A stretch of DNA of 64,000 bases from Parvularcula sp039822105 (GCA_039822105.1 JBCBMW010000017.1:14510-78509); one strand, 5' to 3'; positions 51,469 through 60,278 are shown, counted from the first letter of the stretch. Program-made: numbers and translations. Notes: generated by a model from the letters alone, not told the origin.

Positions 51469-52278
51469 ATGGGTGCAATTCGCGCGCTTTATCGGCGGCA
51501 TAGAACGTTCACGGTCATCGGGTTTACGATTTTGGCATTGGTGCCGATCGTTCTCGTCTTGATGCAAATCGATGATCGCACGACTGATGGCCAGAATGTC
51601 TGGTTGAAACCGCTGAAGTTCTACGCCTCCCTCGGAACCTATTCGCTGACCCTGGCGTTCTACTCCGCCTGGATGTCGGAGAGAGGGCGGAACAGCTTGT
51701 TCTTTAAGAGCGTCGTCTTTTGGTTCTCGGTGGCGATGATTTTTGAGGTGATATGGCTCATGTCGGCCAGTGCCCAGGGCATTCGTTCGCACTTCAATGA
51801 CGATGGCGGGCTTTACACCATCCTCTATCCTATATCGGGCCTGTTCGCGATTGTTCTGGTCTTCACCGGGATGGTGATGGGGTTCTCTGTGCTGCGTGCA
51901 CGGAAGGAAGCGAGCAATCAGGGCCTGGCCGAGGCAATTGGTTGGGGACTCGTGCTGACGTTTTTCCTGACGGCCGTGAGTGTCAGTCCGCTGACCAACC
52001 CGTATGGAGATTTGGGCGGCTCAAAGACCGGTTATCATGACGGAATCTTTGGCTGGCGCATGGAACGTGGCGACTTGAGGGCGGCCCACTTCTTTGGGAC
52101 CCATGCTCTTCACGTCATTCCGGCGATCATGTTGCTGCCTTCGCTGGTCTTACCGAGGGGATTGAGTGTCAGTCTCGCGCGGCTTGTGGCTGTTGCTTAC
52201 GCAGCGGCCGTCACTTGGCTCGCGCTGTTGGTGATAGGCGGCGGTGATTTGCCCGAGATTTTCCGGTCGCCGTTTTAG
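51469..52278 (+). CDS. Unrecognised multi-pass membrane protein
   Basis: A 269-residue membrane protein with about seven helices (LALVPIVLVLM, a Tyr/Trp-rich second helix, SVVFWFSVAMIFEVIW, ILYPISGLFAIVLVFTGMVM, GWGLVLTFFLTAVSV, HVIPAIMLLPSLVL, LARLVAVAYAAAVTW). Between helices lie a WLKPLKFYASLG segment and a Gly-rich SKTGYHDGIFGWR segment. The ATG at 51469 has GAGCAGG 4-10 bases upstream. I do not recognise the family. It is convergent with zapE (4-base overlap). Confidence 0.6.
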   Translation: MGAIRALYRRHRTFTVIGFTILALVPIVLVLMQIDDRTTDGQNVWLKPLKFYASLGTYSLTLAFYSAWMSERGRNSLFFKSVVFWFSVAMIFEVIWLMSASAQGIRSHFNDDGGLYTILYPISGLFAIVLVFTGMVMGFSVLRARKEASNQGLAEAIGWGLVLTFFLTAVSVSPLTNPYGDLGGSKTGYHDGIFGWRMERGDLRAAHFFGTHALHVIPAIMLLPSLVLPRGLSVSLARLVAVAYAAAVTWLALLVIGGGDLPEIFRSPF

Positions 52279-53411
52279 GCGGAGCCTTCCTCGCTGCTGT
52301 GATGCTCTTCGCAGAGATAGTCCTCGCTGCGCATTTCAAAGAGCCGGCTGGCGGTTCGTTCGAATTCAAACGCGAGCTTGCCCGACGCATAAAGAGCATC
52401 AGGCTCGGCCTCGGCTGAGCACACAAGTTTGGTGCGATGATCATAGAGCGCATCGATCAGCGTGCGGAACCGCGATGCGGCATCGGCATTCTCGGGCCCC
52501 ATCAGCGGGATTCGATCAATGAGCACGGTGGGAAACCGCCGCGCGAGTGCCAAATAGTCGGCCGCGCCCAGGGGCTGCTCGCAAAGTTCAGCGAAAGACA
52601 AACGGGCCGCGGCGGCGCTTGCGTCTTCAATCATCGTCACGCGGCCTGCGACCTCGAGCTTGCAAGGCGCCACCTTGGTGCCCTTGGTCAGCTCCCGGAA
52701 GGCTTGGTCCATCGCATTGTCTGCCTCAGCACCCAGCGGTGTCATATAGAGGCCATGTTTCTGGAGCCCGCGGAGGCGGTAGTCCTGATCCGCGACGATA
52801 GCGTGGACCGTGAGCGTCTCTTCAATCAGTTTGATGAAAGGCAGGAACAGCTCACGATTGATACCGTCTTTATAAAGATCACTGGGCGGCCGGTTGGAGG
52901 TGACCACCAGCGTCCCGCCGCGCTCGAAGAGGGCTTCAAACAACCGGCCGAGCAGCATCGCGTCTGCGATATCCGTCACCTGCATCTCATCGAGACACAA
53001 AAGCTCTGCTTGCTGAAAGGCGGATTTGGCCGCGTGCGGGATCGGGTCGTCGATCTTGGCTCGGCGCGCCCGGGCGGGATGCTTTCGCCGCTCCCCATCG
53101 CTCATGCCGCGCCAATTCGCGATGAAGGCGTGCATTTCCTCCATAAAGACGTGGTAGTGGACACGGCGGGTCGGCAGGTCCGGCGCGGCCTCAGCAAAGA
53201 GGTCCATCAAGAGCGTCTTGCCCGCACCGACCCCGCCCCAAAGATAGAGCCCGCCAGGCTCCCGCGGCTTTTGCCAAGGAAGGCTGCGGCTGGAGGTCAA
53301 CAGGCCAGCTTCGAGCTGGTCAAGCGCTTCGGCCGCCTGGGCCTGTGCGGGGTCAGCCTCAAGCTCGCCCGCGGTGACCAGGCTCTCATAACTCTCATAC
53401 GTGCGCGTCAT
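52275..53411 (-). CDS. zapE: Cell division ATPase ZapE (AFG1-like)
   Basis: ZapE is a P-loop AAA+-like ATPase of the AFG1 family that affects the divisome and, in mitochondria-like relatives, membrane-protein turnover. Walker A is GGVGAGKT near residue 60, Walker B and sensor are LCLDEMQVTD, and VVTSNRPPSDLYKDG is a typical sensor I. About 378 residues. I chose ATG 53411; the open frame goes further. It is divergent from the threonine dehydratase-like gene by 26 bases. Confidence 0.9.
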   Translation of the reverse strand: MTRTYESYESLVTAGELEADPAQAQAAEALDQLEAGLLTSSRSLPWQKPREPGGLYLWGGVGAGKTLLMDLFAEAAPDLPTRRVHYHVFMEEMHAFIANWRGMSDGERRKHPARARRAKIDDPIPHAAKSAFQQAELLCLDEMQVTDIADAMLLGRLFEALFERGGTLVVTSNRPPSDLYKDGINRELFLPFIKLIEETLTVHAIVADQDYRLRGLQKHGLYMTPLGAEADNAMDQAFRELTKGTKVAPCKLEVAGRVTMIEDASAAAARLSFAELCEQPLGAADYLALARRFPTVLIDRIPLMGPENADAASRFRTLIDALYDHRTKLVCSAEAEPDALYASGKLAFEFERTASRLFEMRSEDYLCEEHHSSEEGSA

Positions 53412-53437
53412 CGCGGGATGAGCTAGGGAAGCGCGGC

Positions 53438-54412
53438 ATGTCTGACAATGTTTTACCAACCGTCGCTGATATCCGCGCCGCGCATGAACGGATCCGCCAT
53501 TATATTGTCCGTACACCGCTTCTAAGGGCAGATGTTCTCGATGAAATGACCGGCGGCGCGATGTTCTGCAAAGCGGAGTGCCTTCAGGGCACGGGCTCGT
53601 TCAAACTCCGCGGCGCCCTCAACCATATGCTGTCGCTTACTGAAGAGGAGAAGTCGCGCGGTGTCGTGGCCTATTCCTCCGGCAATCACGCCCAGGGCGT
53701 GGCGCGGGCGGCGAAGATCGTCGGTGTCCAGGCAGCGATCGTGATGCCAGCTGATGCCCCTCAGGCGAAGCGCGAGCGCACCGCGCGCGACGGGGCAGAG
53801 GTGATCCTCTATGACCGGGAGCGGGAAAGCCGGGAAGACATCGGCGCGGCCTTGGCCAAGGAGCGCGGCGCGAAGCTGATCCCGCCCTATGACCATGTCC
53901 TCACCATCGCTGGGCAAGGCACGGCCGGGGTTGAGATCGCCGAAGACATGGCGGGGCCGATCGATCAGGTTGTCATCTGTTGCGGCGGGGGCGGGCTTGC
54001 GACGGGCGTCGCTTTGGCCGTGCGCGACAGCTATCCAGACGCCCGGATTGTGGTGGCGGAACCTGAGGGCTTTGACGATTTTGGCCGTTCTCTCGCCTTG
54101 GGTGAGCGGGTCGCGAACGAGCGACTTGGAGGCTCCATTTGTGATGCGGTGCTGACCCCCACCCCGGGCGAGCTGACCTTTCCGGTCCTCAAACGGCACG
54201 ATGCGACCGGTGTGGCCGTCAGCGATGATGAGGCCCTCGACGCCATGGCGTTTGCTGTGCGGGAACTCAAAGTCACGCTGGAGCCTGGCGGCGCCGTCGC
54301 GTTAGCAGCTGTTTTGACAGGCAAAGTCGAAACCAAGGGGACACGGACGGCGGTCATGCTGTCGGGTGGCAATGCAGACCTTACCGTTTTGTCGCGCGCG
54401 CTGGCCCGTTGA
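53438..54412 (+). CDS. Threonine/serine dehydratase-like PLP enzyme
   Basis: A 324-residue fold-type II PLP enzyme: PLP-lysine in GTGSFKLRGALN, YSSGNHAQGVARAA, glycine-rich phosphate-binding loop VICCGGGGLATG, and a C-terminal LEPGGAVALAAVL. It has no ACT domain, so it is like catabolic threonine dehydratase or serine racemase rather than IlvA. It could deaminate Thr/Ser or racemise Ser. The exact substrate is not known. Confidence 0.93.
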   Translation: MSDNVLPTVADIRAAHERIRHYIVRTPLLRADVLDEMTGGAMFCKAECLQGTGSFKLRGALNHMLSLTEEEKSRGVVAYSSGNHAQGVARAAKIVGVQAAIVMPADAPQAKRERTARDGAEVILYDRERESREDIGAALAKERGAKLIPPYDHVLTIAGQGTAGVEIAEDMAGPIDQVVICCGGGGLATGVALAVRDSYPDARIVVAEPEGFDDFGRSLALGERVANERLGGSICDAVLTPTPGELTFPVLKRHDATGVAVSDDEALDAMAFAVRELKVTLEPGGAVALAAVLTGKVETKGTRTAVMLSGGNADLTVLSRALAR

Positions 54413-54482
54413 TCCTTGCGCGGCGGGCCCAACGGGCGACATACAGCTATCCGCATGTTCACGCTGATCATCGGAGAACCGT

Positions 54483-55115
54483 ATGACCCTGCGCCGTCGG
54501 CTTTTGGCCCTTGTCCCCGCTACCTTTGCCCTTGCGTCTTGTGAGACCATCAGCAGCATTGGCAACGATCCCGGCCCCGCGACAGCGAACTCATCGATTG
54601 AGAGCAAGGTGGTCGAGCGCGATCTCGATTATCCGACCTATGAGCAAGAGACGCTGATCGATGAGGCGGAGAACGCGTTTGGTCAGGCCTCGGCGGAGAT
54701 CGCTGAAGTGATCGACAAAGTGTTCGATTCTGAGGGTCGGCCCCAGGCCTATATCGCTGGTGAAGAGGGGAGCGGCGCCATTGGCGTGGGCCTCTCTTAC
54801 GGTCGCGGGTTCCTCTATCGTCCGGGTGCGGATCCCGTTGAAGTGTTCTGGCAAGGCCCAAGCCTTGGTTTCGACCTTGGCGGTGATGCATCGAAGGTGT
54901 TCGTCCTGGTTTACGACCTAGGCGCAACAGAAAACATCTTCCGCCGGTTCCCTGGTGGCGGCGCCAACATCTTCTTCGTGGGCGGTGTCGGCGCGGAGGC
55001 TATGACCAATGGTCAGACCACGGTCGTTCCGATCCGCACAGGCGTCGGTGCCCGCAGCGGCGTTGCGGTGGAGTACATCAAGTTTACCCGTGAGCGGACA
55101 ATCAACCCGTTCTAA
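54483..55115 (+). CDS. EipA-like DUF1134 lipoprotein
   Basis: A 210-residue exported protein with a lipobox-like LASC and the DUF1134 beta-barrel domain: GRPQAYIAGEEGSGAIGVGLSYG, VFWQGPSLGFDLGGDASKVF in pieces, YRRFPGG-like IFRRFPGGG and TVVPIRTGVGARSGV. EipA in Brucella is a periplasmic envelope-integrity protein of this family. The N-terminal linker is Ser/Asn-rich. It overlaps the convergent EamA gene by 14 bases. Confidence 0.88.
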   Translation: MTLRRRLLALVPATFALASCETISSIGNDPGPATANSSIESKVVERDLDYPTYEQETLIDEAENAFGQASAEIAEVIDKVFDSEGRPQAYIAGEEGSGAIGVGLSYGRGFLYRPGADPVEVFWQGPSLGFDLGGDASKVFVLVYDLGATENIFRRFPGGGANIFFVGGVGAEAMTNGQTTVVPIRTGVGARSGVAVEYIKFTRERTINPF

Positions 55116-56031
55116 GGCGTTTCAGCGGCAGGCGATCTTCAAACGCAACGGCTAGGCAGCCAGCGATGATGATCGCCGCGCCTACGTAGAGCCGCCAGCT
55201 TGGCACCTCGCCAAAGAACAAGAACCCCGCCGTCACGCTCATCGGCAGCGCGAGATACTCAAATGGCGCGAGCCGTTGTGCCTCGGCATGGCGGTAGGCT
55301 TCTGACATCAGCCACCAAACGCAAAAGGCCAGCGCGCCTAAGGCGAACAATGGGCCTGTCGCAGCAACGGTGGGCAGCAGAGCGGGTGCGTCAGGGAGCG
55401 CCGGTTGCAGCACGAGCATCAACACGCTCATCAACAGCGCAGGCATCACGTTGCCGAACATGGCGATCGTGTCGGTATCTTCAAGCCGTGTACGGAGCCG
55501 AATGAGCACAAGGCTAAGCGCGTAGCCGACCGCCGCTGTGAAAGCGGCCAGCGAACCAAGAACGCGGCTGCCTTCCGGCGCACCTGTTCCTTGTGCGGAG
55601 AGGGCGAAGATCGCGCCGCAAAAGCCAGCCACCCCTGCTGCCGCCGCAACGGGAGAAATCCTCTCTTTAAGGATCAAACGCCCCATGCCGGGCACCATCA
55701 GGGCGGCCATGAAGCCCATGACAGTGGCCTCGGCCAGCGCGATCTGCGTCACCGCCCAAAAGAACGCCAAGGCTGTCACCACCTGCACAGAGCCGCGAAG
55801 GATATGAAACCGGATCGCCTCGTTGGACGGGAACGGCCTGTTGCGCAGCTTGAACAGCGCCAGCGCGAACATGGCACCAAAGATGAAGCGCCACAGCGTG
55901 ATCGTCAGCACCGAGAGATCAACCGCCAGGGCCTTCACCGAGGCATCCATCGCGACGCCCAGAGCGATCGCGGTGACAACGATGATGTATGGCGATGGCA
56001 CCGTTTTGACCTCCCTCGAACAGCGCAACAT
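55102..56031 (-). CDS. EamA/DMT-family transporter
   Basis: A 309-residue inner-membrane protein with ten helices arranged as two EamA repeats of five: the first (VVTAIALGVAMDASVKALAV, TLWRFIFGAMFALAL, AFFWAVTQIAL, FMAALMVPGMGRLILKE, VAAAAGVAGFCGAIFAL), the second (GSLAAFTAAVGYALSLVLIR, MFGNVMPALLMSVLML, GPLFALGALAFCVWWLMSEAYR, LAPFEYLALPMSVTAGFLFF, LYVGAAIIIAGCLAV). Substrate unknown; it might export a metabolite. ATG 56031 is the first plausible start. Confidence 0.88.
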   Translation of the reverse strand: MLRCSREVKTVPSPYIIVVTAIALGVAMDASVKALAVDLSVLTITLWRFIFGAMFALALFKLRNRPFPSNEAIRFHILRGSVQVVTALAFFWAVTQIALAEATVMGFMAALMVPGMGRLILKERISPVAAAAGVAGFCGAIFALSAQGTGAPEGSRVLGSLAAFTAAVGYALSLVLIRLRTRLEDTDTIAMFGNVMPALLMSVLMLVLQPALPDAPALLPTVAATGPLFALGALAFCVWWLMSEAYRHAEAQRLAPFEYLALPMSVTAGFLFFGEVPSWRLYVGAAIIIAGCLAVAFEDRLPLKRLRTG

Positions 56032-56097
56032 TGCGGAAGAGGGCGGATCTATGGTGCCGGTGCGGCTTTGGCTACTGGATTCTTGTCCGGGCCGACG

Positions 56098-56901
56098 TCA
56101 GCTCGCTTTGCGGCTCGCGCGTTCGACCAGCATCGCTTTGATCTCTGCGATGGCCTTGGCTGGGTTCAGACCCTTCGGGCAGACCTGCACGCAGTTCATG
56201 ATCGTGTGGCAGCGATAGAGCTTGAACGTATCGTCGAGAGCGGCGAGGCGCTCTTCGGTTTGGTCGTCACGGCTATCTTTGATCCACCGGCTGGCCTGAA
56301 GCAGCGCAGCTGGTCCGAGATACTCGTTCTCGCCATCTTCCTTGCTGCCGTTCCACCAATAGGAGGGGCAGCTGCTCGACCAGCTGCCGCAAAGGATGCA
56401 CTCGTAGAGACCATCAAGCTCTTCGCGATCCTCTTGGGTTTGAAGATGCTCTTTCTCAGGCTCGTTCTCGGATTGCAGGAACGGCTGGATCGCCGCGTGC
56501 TGGGCGTAGAATTTCGAAAGGTCGGTGACGAGGTCTTTCACGACAGGCTGGTGCGGCAGCGGATAGACCGTGATCGGACCTTTGCCGAGCTCATCAAGAC
56601 CCGTGGTGCAAGCAAGGCCGTTCTTGCCGTTGATGTTGAACGCACACGAACCACAGACACCCTCGCGGCAGGACCGGCGGAAAGAGATCGTCGGGTCGAG
56701 CTCTGACTTCACTTTGATCAGGAGGTCGAGAACCATCGAGACACCGGACGCGTCGACCTCGTAGGTATCAACGCGCGGGTTTGCACCGTCTTCAGGGTCG
56801 TAGCGGTAGATTTTGACGGTGCGGAGTTCCGCGCCCTCGCCTTTGAACGAGCGGCCTTCACCGGTGACTTTGGAGTTTCGCGGCAGCGTCAGTTCAACCA
56901 T
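56098..56901 (-). CDS. sdhB: Succinate dehydrogenase iron-sulfur subunit, with an altered [4Fe-4S] site
   Basis: SdhB passes electrons from SdhA to quinone through three clusters. The [2Fe-2S] cysteines are 78, 83, 86 and 98 (SCREGVCGSC...LAC). The [3Fe-4S] set is Cys178, Cys231 and Cys237, and Cys241 is the last [4Fe-4S] ligand. The middle stretch reads CILCGSWSSSC (168-178), where other SdhB proteins have CILCACCSTSC: the third [4Fe-4S] cysteine is Trp174 (TGG at 56382-56380). Six residues (about 187-192) are also inserted after WWNGSK. I chose ATG 56901. It is separated from sdhA by a terminator and another gene. Confidence 0.95.
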   Translation of the reverse strand: MVELTLPRNSKVTGEGRSFKGEGAELRTVKIYRYDPEDGANPRVDTYEVDASGVSMVLDLLIKVKSELDPTISFRRSCREGVCGSCAFNINGKNGLACTTGLDELGKGPITVYPLPHQPVVKDLVTDLSKFYAQHAAIQPFLQSENEPEKEHLQTQEDREELDGLYECILCGSWSSSCPSYWWNGSKEDGENEYLGPAALLQASRWIKDSRDDQTEERLAALDDTFKLYRCHTIMNCVQVCPKGLNPAKAIAEIKAMLVERASRKAS

Positions 56902-57017
56902 AGCAATTCCGTACTCGTTCTCGATAGGCTCACGGCGAGCAATACGCCGATCGTGCTTCCTGTGCAAAGGGCGAATCCGCGCGCTTTCTAGCAGACAGGC
57001 CCTTACGAAACGGTTCG

Positions 57018-57581
57018 CTAGTCCTCGTCGATCCGCTTGACGCGAATGGTTTTGCCGAGGGGTTCGATGCGCATGCGCCGACTGCCGATGGCCGCGGCCC
57101 GGACCTCGACGGTTTTGATCCGATCGGTGCGGGCTTGTTTGAAACTGACGTCATCGCTGTCGAGCTGCCGCCACGTTTCGCCATTGCTGAGCTTCACGGT
57201 GAGCTTGCCAAACGGCGAGACTTTGAACTCCAAGACGTCGGCGCTGAAGGTTTCAAAGCCGCGCGTGGCTTCTCTCGCTCGAGCGTCGGATCGGGAGGCG
57301 CGGAGCTCGGCTTCATCGGCCCGCTCCTGCGCCGCGGCCAGTTCTGCCTCGAGCTCGGCGATGCGGGCCTGTTCCGACGCTAAGGCTTCGGCCGCCTCGG
57401 CCTGTGCCGCCAGGGCAGCGGCCTCATCGGCCGCGGCTGCGAGAAGTTCATCGCGCCGCAGCGCCCCGTCATAGCACTGGAGCCGCTTCTTATCCCGCTC
57501 AATCGCAACGCAATCGAGGACCGATGCGTCCTGAACTGGCTCTTGAAAGGCGAGGGCAGCGGTCAACAGAAGAGAAAGCAT
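57018..57581 (-). CDS. Exported coiled-coil protein
   Basis: A 187-residue protein: signal peptide (MLSLLLTAALA), then LDCVAIERDKKRLQCYDGALRRDE, a Cys-x-Ile...RLxCYD motif found in small periplasmic proteins including some type VI-associated ones, then a long alanine/glutamate-rich coiled coil (about residues 45-105), and a C-terminal beta domain (SPFGKLTVKLSNGETWRQLD) like those in WYL/SH3-type ligand-binding tails. It lies between sdhA and sdhB on their strand but after the sdhA terminator. The role is unknown. ATG 57581. Confidence 0.7.
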   Translation of the reverse strand: MLSLLLTAALAFQEPVQDASVLDCVAIERDKKRLQCYDGALRRDELLAAAADEAAALAAQAEAAEALASEQARIAELEAELAAAQERADEAELRASRSDARAREATRGFETFSADVLEFKVSPFGKLTVKLSNGETWRQLDSDDVSFKQARTDRIKTVEVRAAAIGSRRMRIEPLGKTIRVKRIDED

Positions 57582-57657
57582 GGCGAAGATCCTGGTCGTC
57601 CAAACCCCTGTTTCAGCAGGAATAGACGTCTTTGCCCAGCCATGGGATCTGAGCACG

Positions 57658-57690
57658 AAAAAGCCCCGCCGAAGCGGGGCCTTTGTCTCT
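57658..57690 (-). terminator. Intrinsic terminator after sdhA
   Basis: On the minus strand GCCCCGC-ttcg-GCGGGGC (arms 57663-57669 and 57674-57680) is followed by TTTTT. A UUCG-type loop makes it very stable. It ends the sdhC–sdhD–sdhA transcript about 20 bases past the sdhA stop, leaving sdhB in a separate unit. Confidence 0.92.
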
Positions 57691-57708
57691 TACCACTGAC
57701 CCATTTGA

Positions 57709-59508
57709 TCAGTAGACGCGTTTTTTTGGTTCGATGTAGCTGATGTCGTTGGACATCGTCCATGTATGGACCGGACGGTAGTCGATATCGGTGTCGCCGT
57801 TCTCGTACCAAGCGATCGTATGCTTCATCCAGTTGTCGTCATCGCGCTCTGGGAAGTCTTCCCGGGCGTGGGCGCCGCGGCTTTCTTCACGATTGGCGGC
57901 GGAGTCCATGGTGACCATGGCTTGCGCGATGAGGTTGTCATACTCGAGCGCTTCGACAAGGTCAGTGTTCCAGACCATGGTCCGGTCACTGACAGAAAGA
58001 TCGTCGGCGCCTTTCTGGGCTTTGCGGATCAGCTCTTGGCCCTCTTTGAGGACATCGCCGGTACGGAAGACAGCGGCGTTGTTTTGCATCGTGCGCTGCA
58101 TTTCGAGGCGAAGCTCTGCCGTGCCCGTACTGCCATCGGCGTAACGGAACTTGTTGAGGCGATCGAGCGCCTCTTCACCGGCTTTGTTCTTGAACTCAGG
58201 CACAGGCTCGGACGGGTCCAGGATCTCTGCGCAGCGAAGGCCTGCGGCGCGGCCGAAGACCACGAGGTCGATCAGCGAGTTCGAGCCCAGACGGTTTGCG
58301 CCGTGCACGGAGACACAGGCCGCTTCACCAATCGCCATCAGGCCAGGGACGACTTTGTCATTGTCCGTGCCCTCTTTGGTGAGGACCTCGCCGTGATAAT
58401 TCGTCGGGATACCGCCCATATTGTAGTGGACGGTCGGGATCACGGGGATCGGCTCTTTGGTGACATCAACACCAGCGAAGATTTTCGCCGATTCCGAGAT
58501 GCCGGGAAGGCGCTGGGCCAGCGTTTCCGCTGGAATGTGGTTGAGGTGCAGGAAGATGTGGTCCTTGTTCGGACCAACGCCGCGACCATCGCGGATTTCC
58601 ATAGTCATCGAACGCGAGACCACGTCACGCGAGGCGAGGTCTTTCGCCGATGGCGCGTAGCGCTCCATGAAGCGCTCGCCCTCAGAGTTGGTGAGATAAC
58701 CGCCTTCGCCGCGCGCACCCTCCGTGATCAGAACGCCAGCACCATAAATGCCCGATGGGTGGAACTGAACGAATTCCATGTCTTGGAGCGGCAGGCCTGC
58801 GCGAAGGACCATGGCGTTACCATCACCTGTACAGGTGTGGGCCGAGGTCGCGGAGAAGTAAGCGCGTCCGTATCCGCCGGTGGCCAGGACCACCATCTTG
58901 GCGCGGAAACGGTGGATCGTGCCGTCAGCCAGGTTCCAGGTCATCACGCCGCGGCATTCGCCATCTTCCATGATCAGGTCGAGAGCGAAGTACTCAATAA
59001 AGAACTCAGCATTCTGACGAACAGCTTGGCCATAGAGCGTGTGAAGGATCGCGTGACCCGTCCGGTCAGCCGCCGCGCAAGTTCGCTGCACAGGGCCTTC
59101 GCCATAGTTTTTGGTCATGCCGCCAAAGGCGCGCTGATAGATCTTGCCTTCTTCGGTCCGAGAGAAGGGCACGCCCCAGTGCTCAAGCTCATAAACCGCA
59201 GCCGGAGCGTGCTTGCAGAGATACTCAATCGAGTCCTGGTCACCTAGCCAGTCCGACCCTTTGACGGTGTCGTACATGTGCCAGCGCCAGTCGTCCTCGC
59301 CCATATTGCCCAAGGATGCTGAGATGCCGCCTTGCGCCGCCACCGTGTGCGACCGGGTCGGGAAGACCTTGGTCACGCAGGCGGTTTTGAGACCTGCTTC
59401 AGCAGCACCGAGCGTGGCGCGTAGACCAGCGCCCCCGGCACCGACGACAACAACGTCGTACACGTGGTCGATGATCTCGTATGAACTCGTGGGCATGGTC
59501 GCGGACAT
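57709..59508 (-). CDS. sdhA: Succinate dehydrogenase flavoprotein subunit
   Basis: SdhA oxidises succinate to fumarate with covalent FAD. VVVGAGGAGLRATLG (dinucleotide-binding), the flavinylation His in RSHTVAAQGGISASLGN, and the catalytic HPSGIYGAG and REARGEGG-type ITEGARGEGGYL motifs are present. 599 residues, normal size. It starts 16 bases after the sdhD stop on the same strand and ends before a strong terminator. Confidence 0.97.
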   Translation of the reverse strand: MSATMPTSSYEIIDHVYDVVVVGAGGAGLRATLGAAEAGLKTACVTKVFPTRSHTVAAQGGISASLGNMGEDDWRWHMYDTVKGSDWLGDQDSIEYLCKHAPAAVYELEHWGVPFSRTEEGKIYQRAFGGMTKNYGEGPVQRTCAAADRTGHAILHTLYGQAVRQNAEFFIEYFALDLIMEDGECRGVMTWNLADGTIHRFRAKMVVLATGGYGRAYFSATSAHTCTGDGNAMVLRAGLPLQDMEFVQFHPSGIYGAGVLITEGARGEGGYLTNSEGERFMERYAPSAKDLASRDVVSRSMTMEIRDGRGVGPNKDHIFLHLNHIPAETLAQRLPGISESAKIFAGVDVTKEPIPVIPTVHYNMGGIPTNYHGEVLTKEGTDNDKVVPGLMAIGEAACVSVHGANRLGSNSLIDLVVFGRAAGLRCAEILDPSEPVPEFKNKAGEEALDRLNKFRYADGSTGTAELRLEMQRTMQNNAAVFRTGDVLKEGQELIRKAQKGADDLSVSDRTMVWNTDLVEALEYDNLIAQAMVTMDSAANREESRGAHAREDFPERDDDNWMKHTIAWYENGDTDIDYRPVHTWTMSNDISYIEPKKRVY

Positions 59509-59523
59509 GGGCGGACCCCTTCC

Positions 59524-59862
59524 TTAAGCGATGAGCGTGATGGCGATGACAGAAACAATGCCCAAAGTGCCAATGGCGAGGGCATAAAGAGAGTTGGCTG
59601 TGTGGCTGAGGGACTTGAGACCCTTGCCGTGCAGATAGTCGTCAATCACCTCGCCGATGCCGATCGACATATGGAGAGGGACAGACAGGAAGAAGAGAAC
59701 CAGCAGCGCCGCATTGTACCACGTGCTGATGAAGGTCAGCATCTCCGTGCGCGTGTCGCCAGCGTGGCTCAAGATCGAAATGATCAGCCAGATCGCAAGG
59801 GGAACTTGGACCATGGCTGTCGTCCGCTGACGGATGAAGTGCTTGGTGGATGAACTCGCCAT
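59524..59862 (-). CDS. sdhD: Succinate dehydrogenase membrane anchor subunit
   Basis: A 112-residue, three-helix membrane anchor (VPLAIWLIISILSH, NAALLVLFFLSVPLHMSIGI, YALAIGTLGIVSVIAIT). HMSIGIGEVIDDYLHG carries the heme/quinone-site His typical of SdhD. The ATG at 59862 overlaps the sdhC stop by one base (TAATG), so the pair is coupled. Confidence 0.92.
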   Translation of the reverse strand: MASSSTKHFIRQRTTAMVQVPLAIWLIISILSHAGDTRTEMLTFISTWYNAALLVLFFLSVPLHMSIGIGEVIDDYLHGKGLKSLSHTANSLYALAIGTLGIVSVIAITLIA

Positions 59863-60278
59863 TATGCACCTCCGTGGACGGAAAAGCCGACGAAAAAGAT
59901 GAGGAGCGTCAACACAACAGAGCCGCCATAGGCTGCCCACGCGGTACCCGATGCGAGTGACTTATCGAACCCGCGCCCAGCATCCCAAAAGAGATACCGG
60001 ATACCGTTCAGCATGTGGAAGCTGAAGGAGAGGGTGAAGCCGAAGAGAAGAAAGAGACCAAAGGGCGAAGCGAGGAACCCGTTGACCGCAGCAAAGGCGC
60101 TGTCAGACATCGCGGCTGAAGCGACCCAAAGCGTTAGGAGAAGCAGGCCAATAGCGTTGCCGACGCCGGCGATGCGCTGTGTGATCGACGCAGCCATGGT
60201 GACGGTGAACCGCCAAACCTGAAGGTGCGGAGAGAGCGGCGCATTGGGCCCTGCGCGCTGTGGTATGGTGTCAGACAT
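59862..60278 (-). CDS. sdhC: Succinate dehydrogenase cytochrome b556 subunit
   Basis: A 138-residue three-helix protein starting RPLSPHLQVWRF-like (NAPLSPHLQVWRFTVTM) with SITQRIAGVGNAI, the SdhC signature, and SFHMLNGIRYLFWD, where the His ligates heme b. It heads the sdhC–sdhD–sdhA unit. Its promoter lies in the 106-base gap before it. Confidence 0.95.
   Translation of the reverse strand: MSDTIPQRAGPNAPLSPHLQVWRFTVTMAASITQRIAGVGNAIGLLLLTLWVASAAMSDSAFAAVNGFLASPFGLFLLFGFTLSFSFHMLNGIRYLFWDAGRGFDKSLASGTAWAAYGGSVVLTLLIFFVGFSVHGGA

Noticed and set aside
57766..59247. Long open frame antisense to sdhA (493 codons)
   Set aside because: Shadow of sdhA with low-plausibility composition and no domain.
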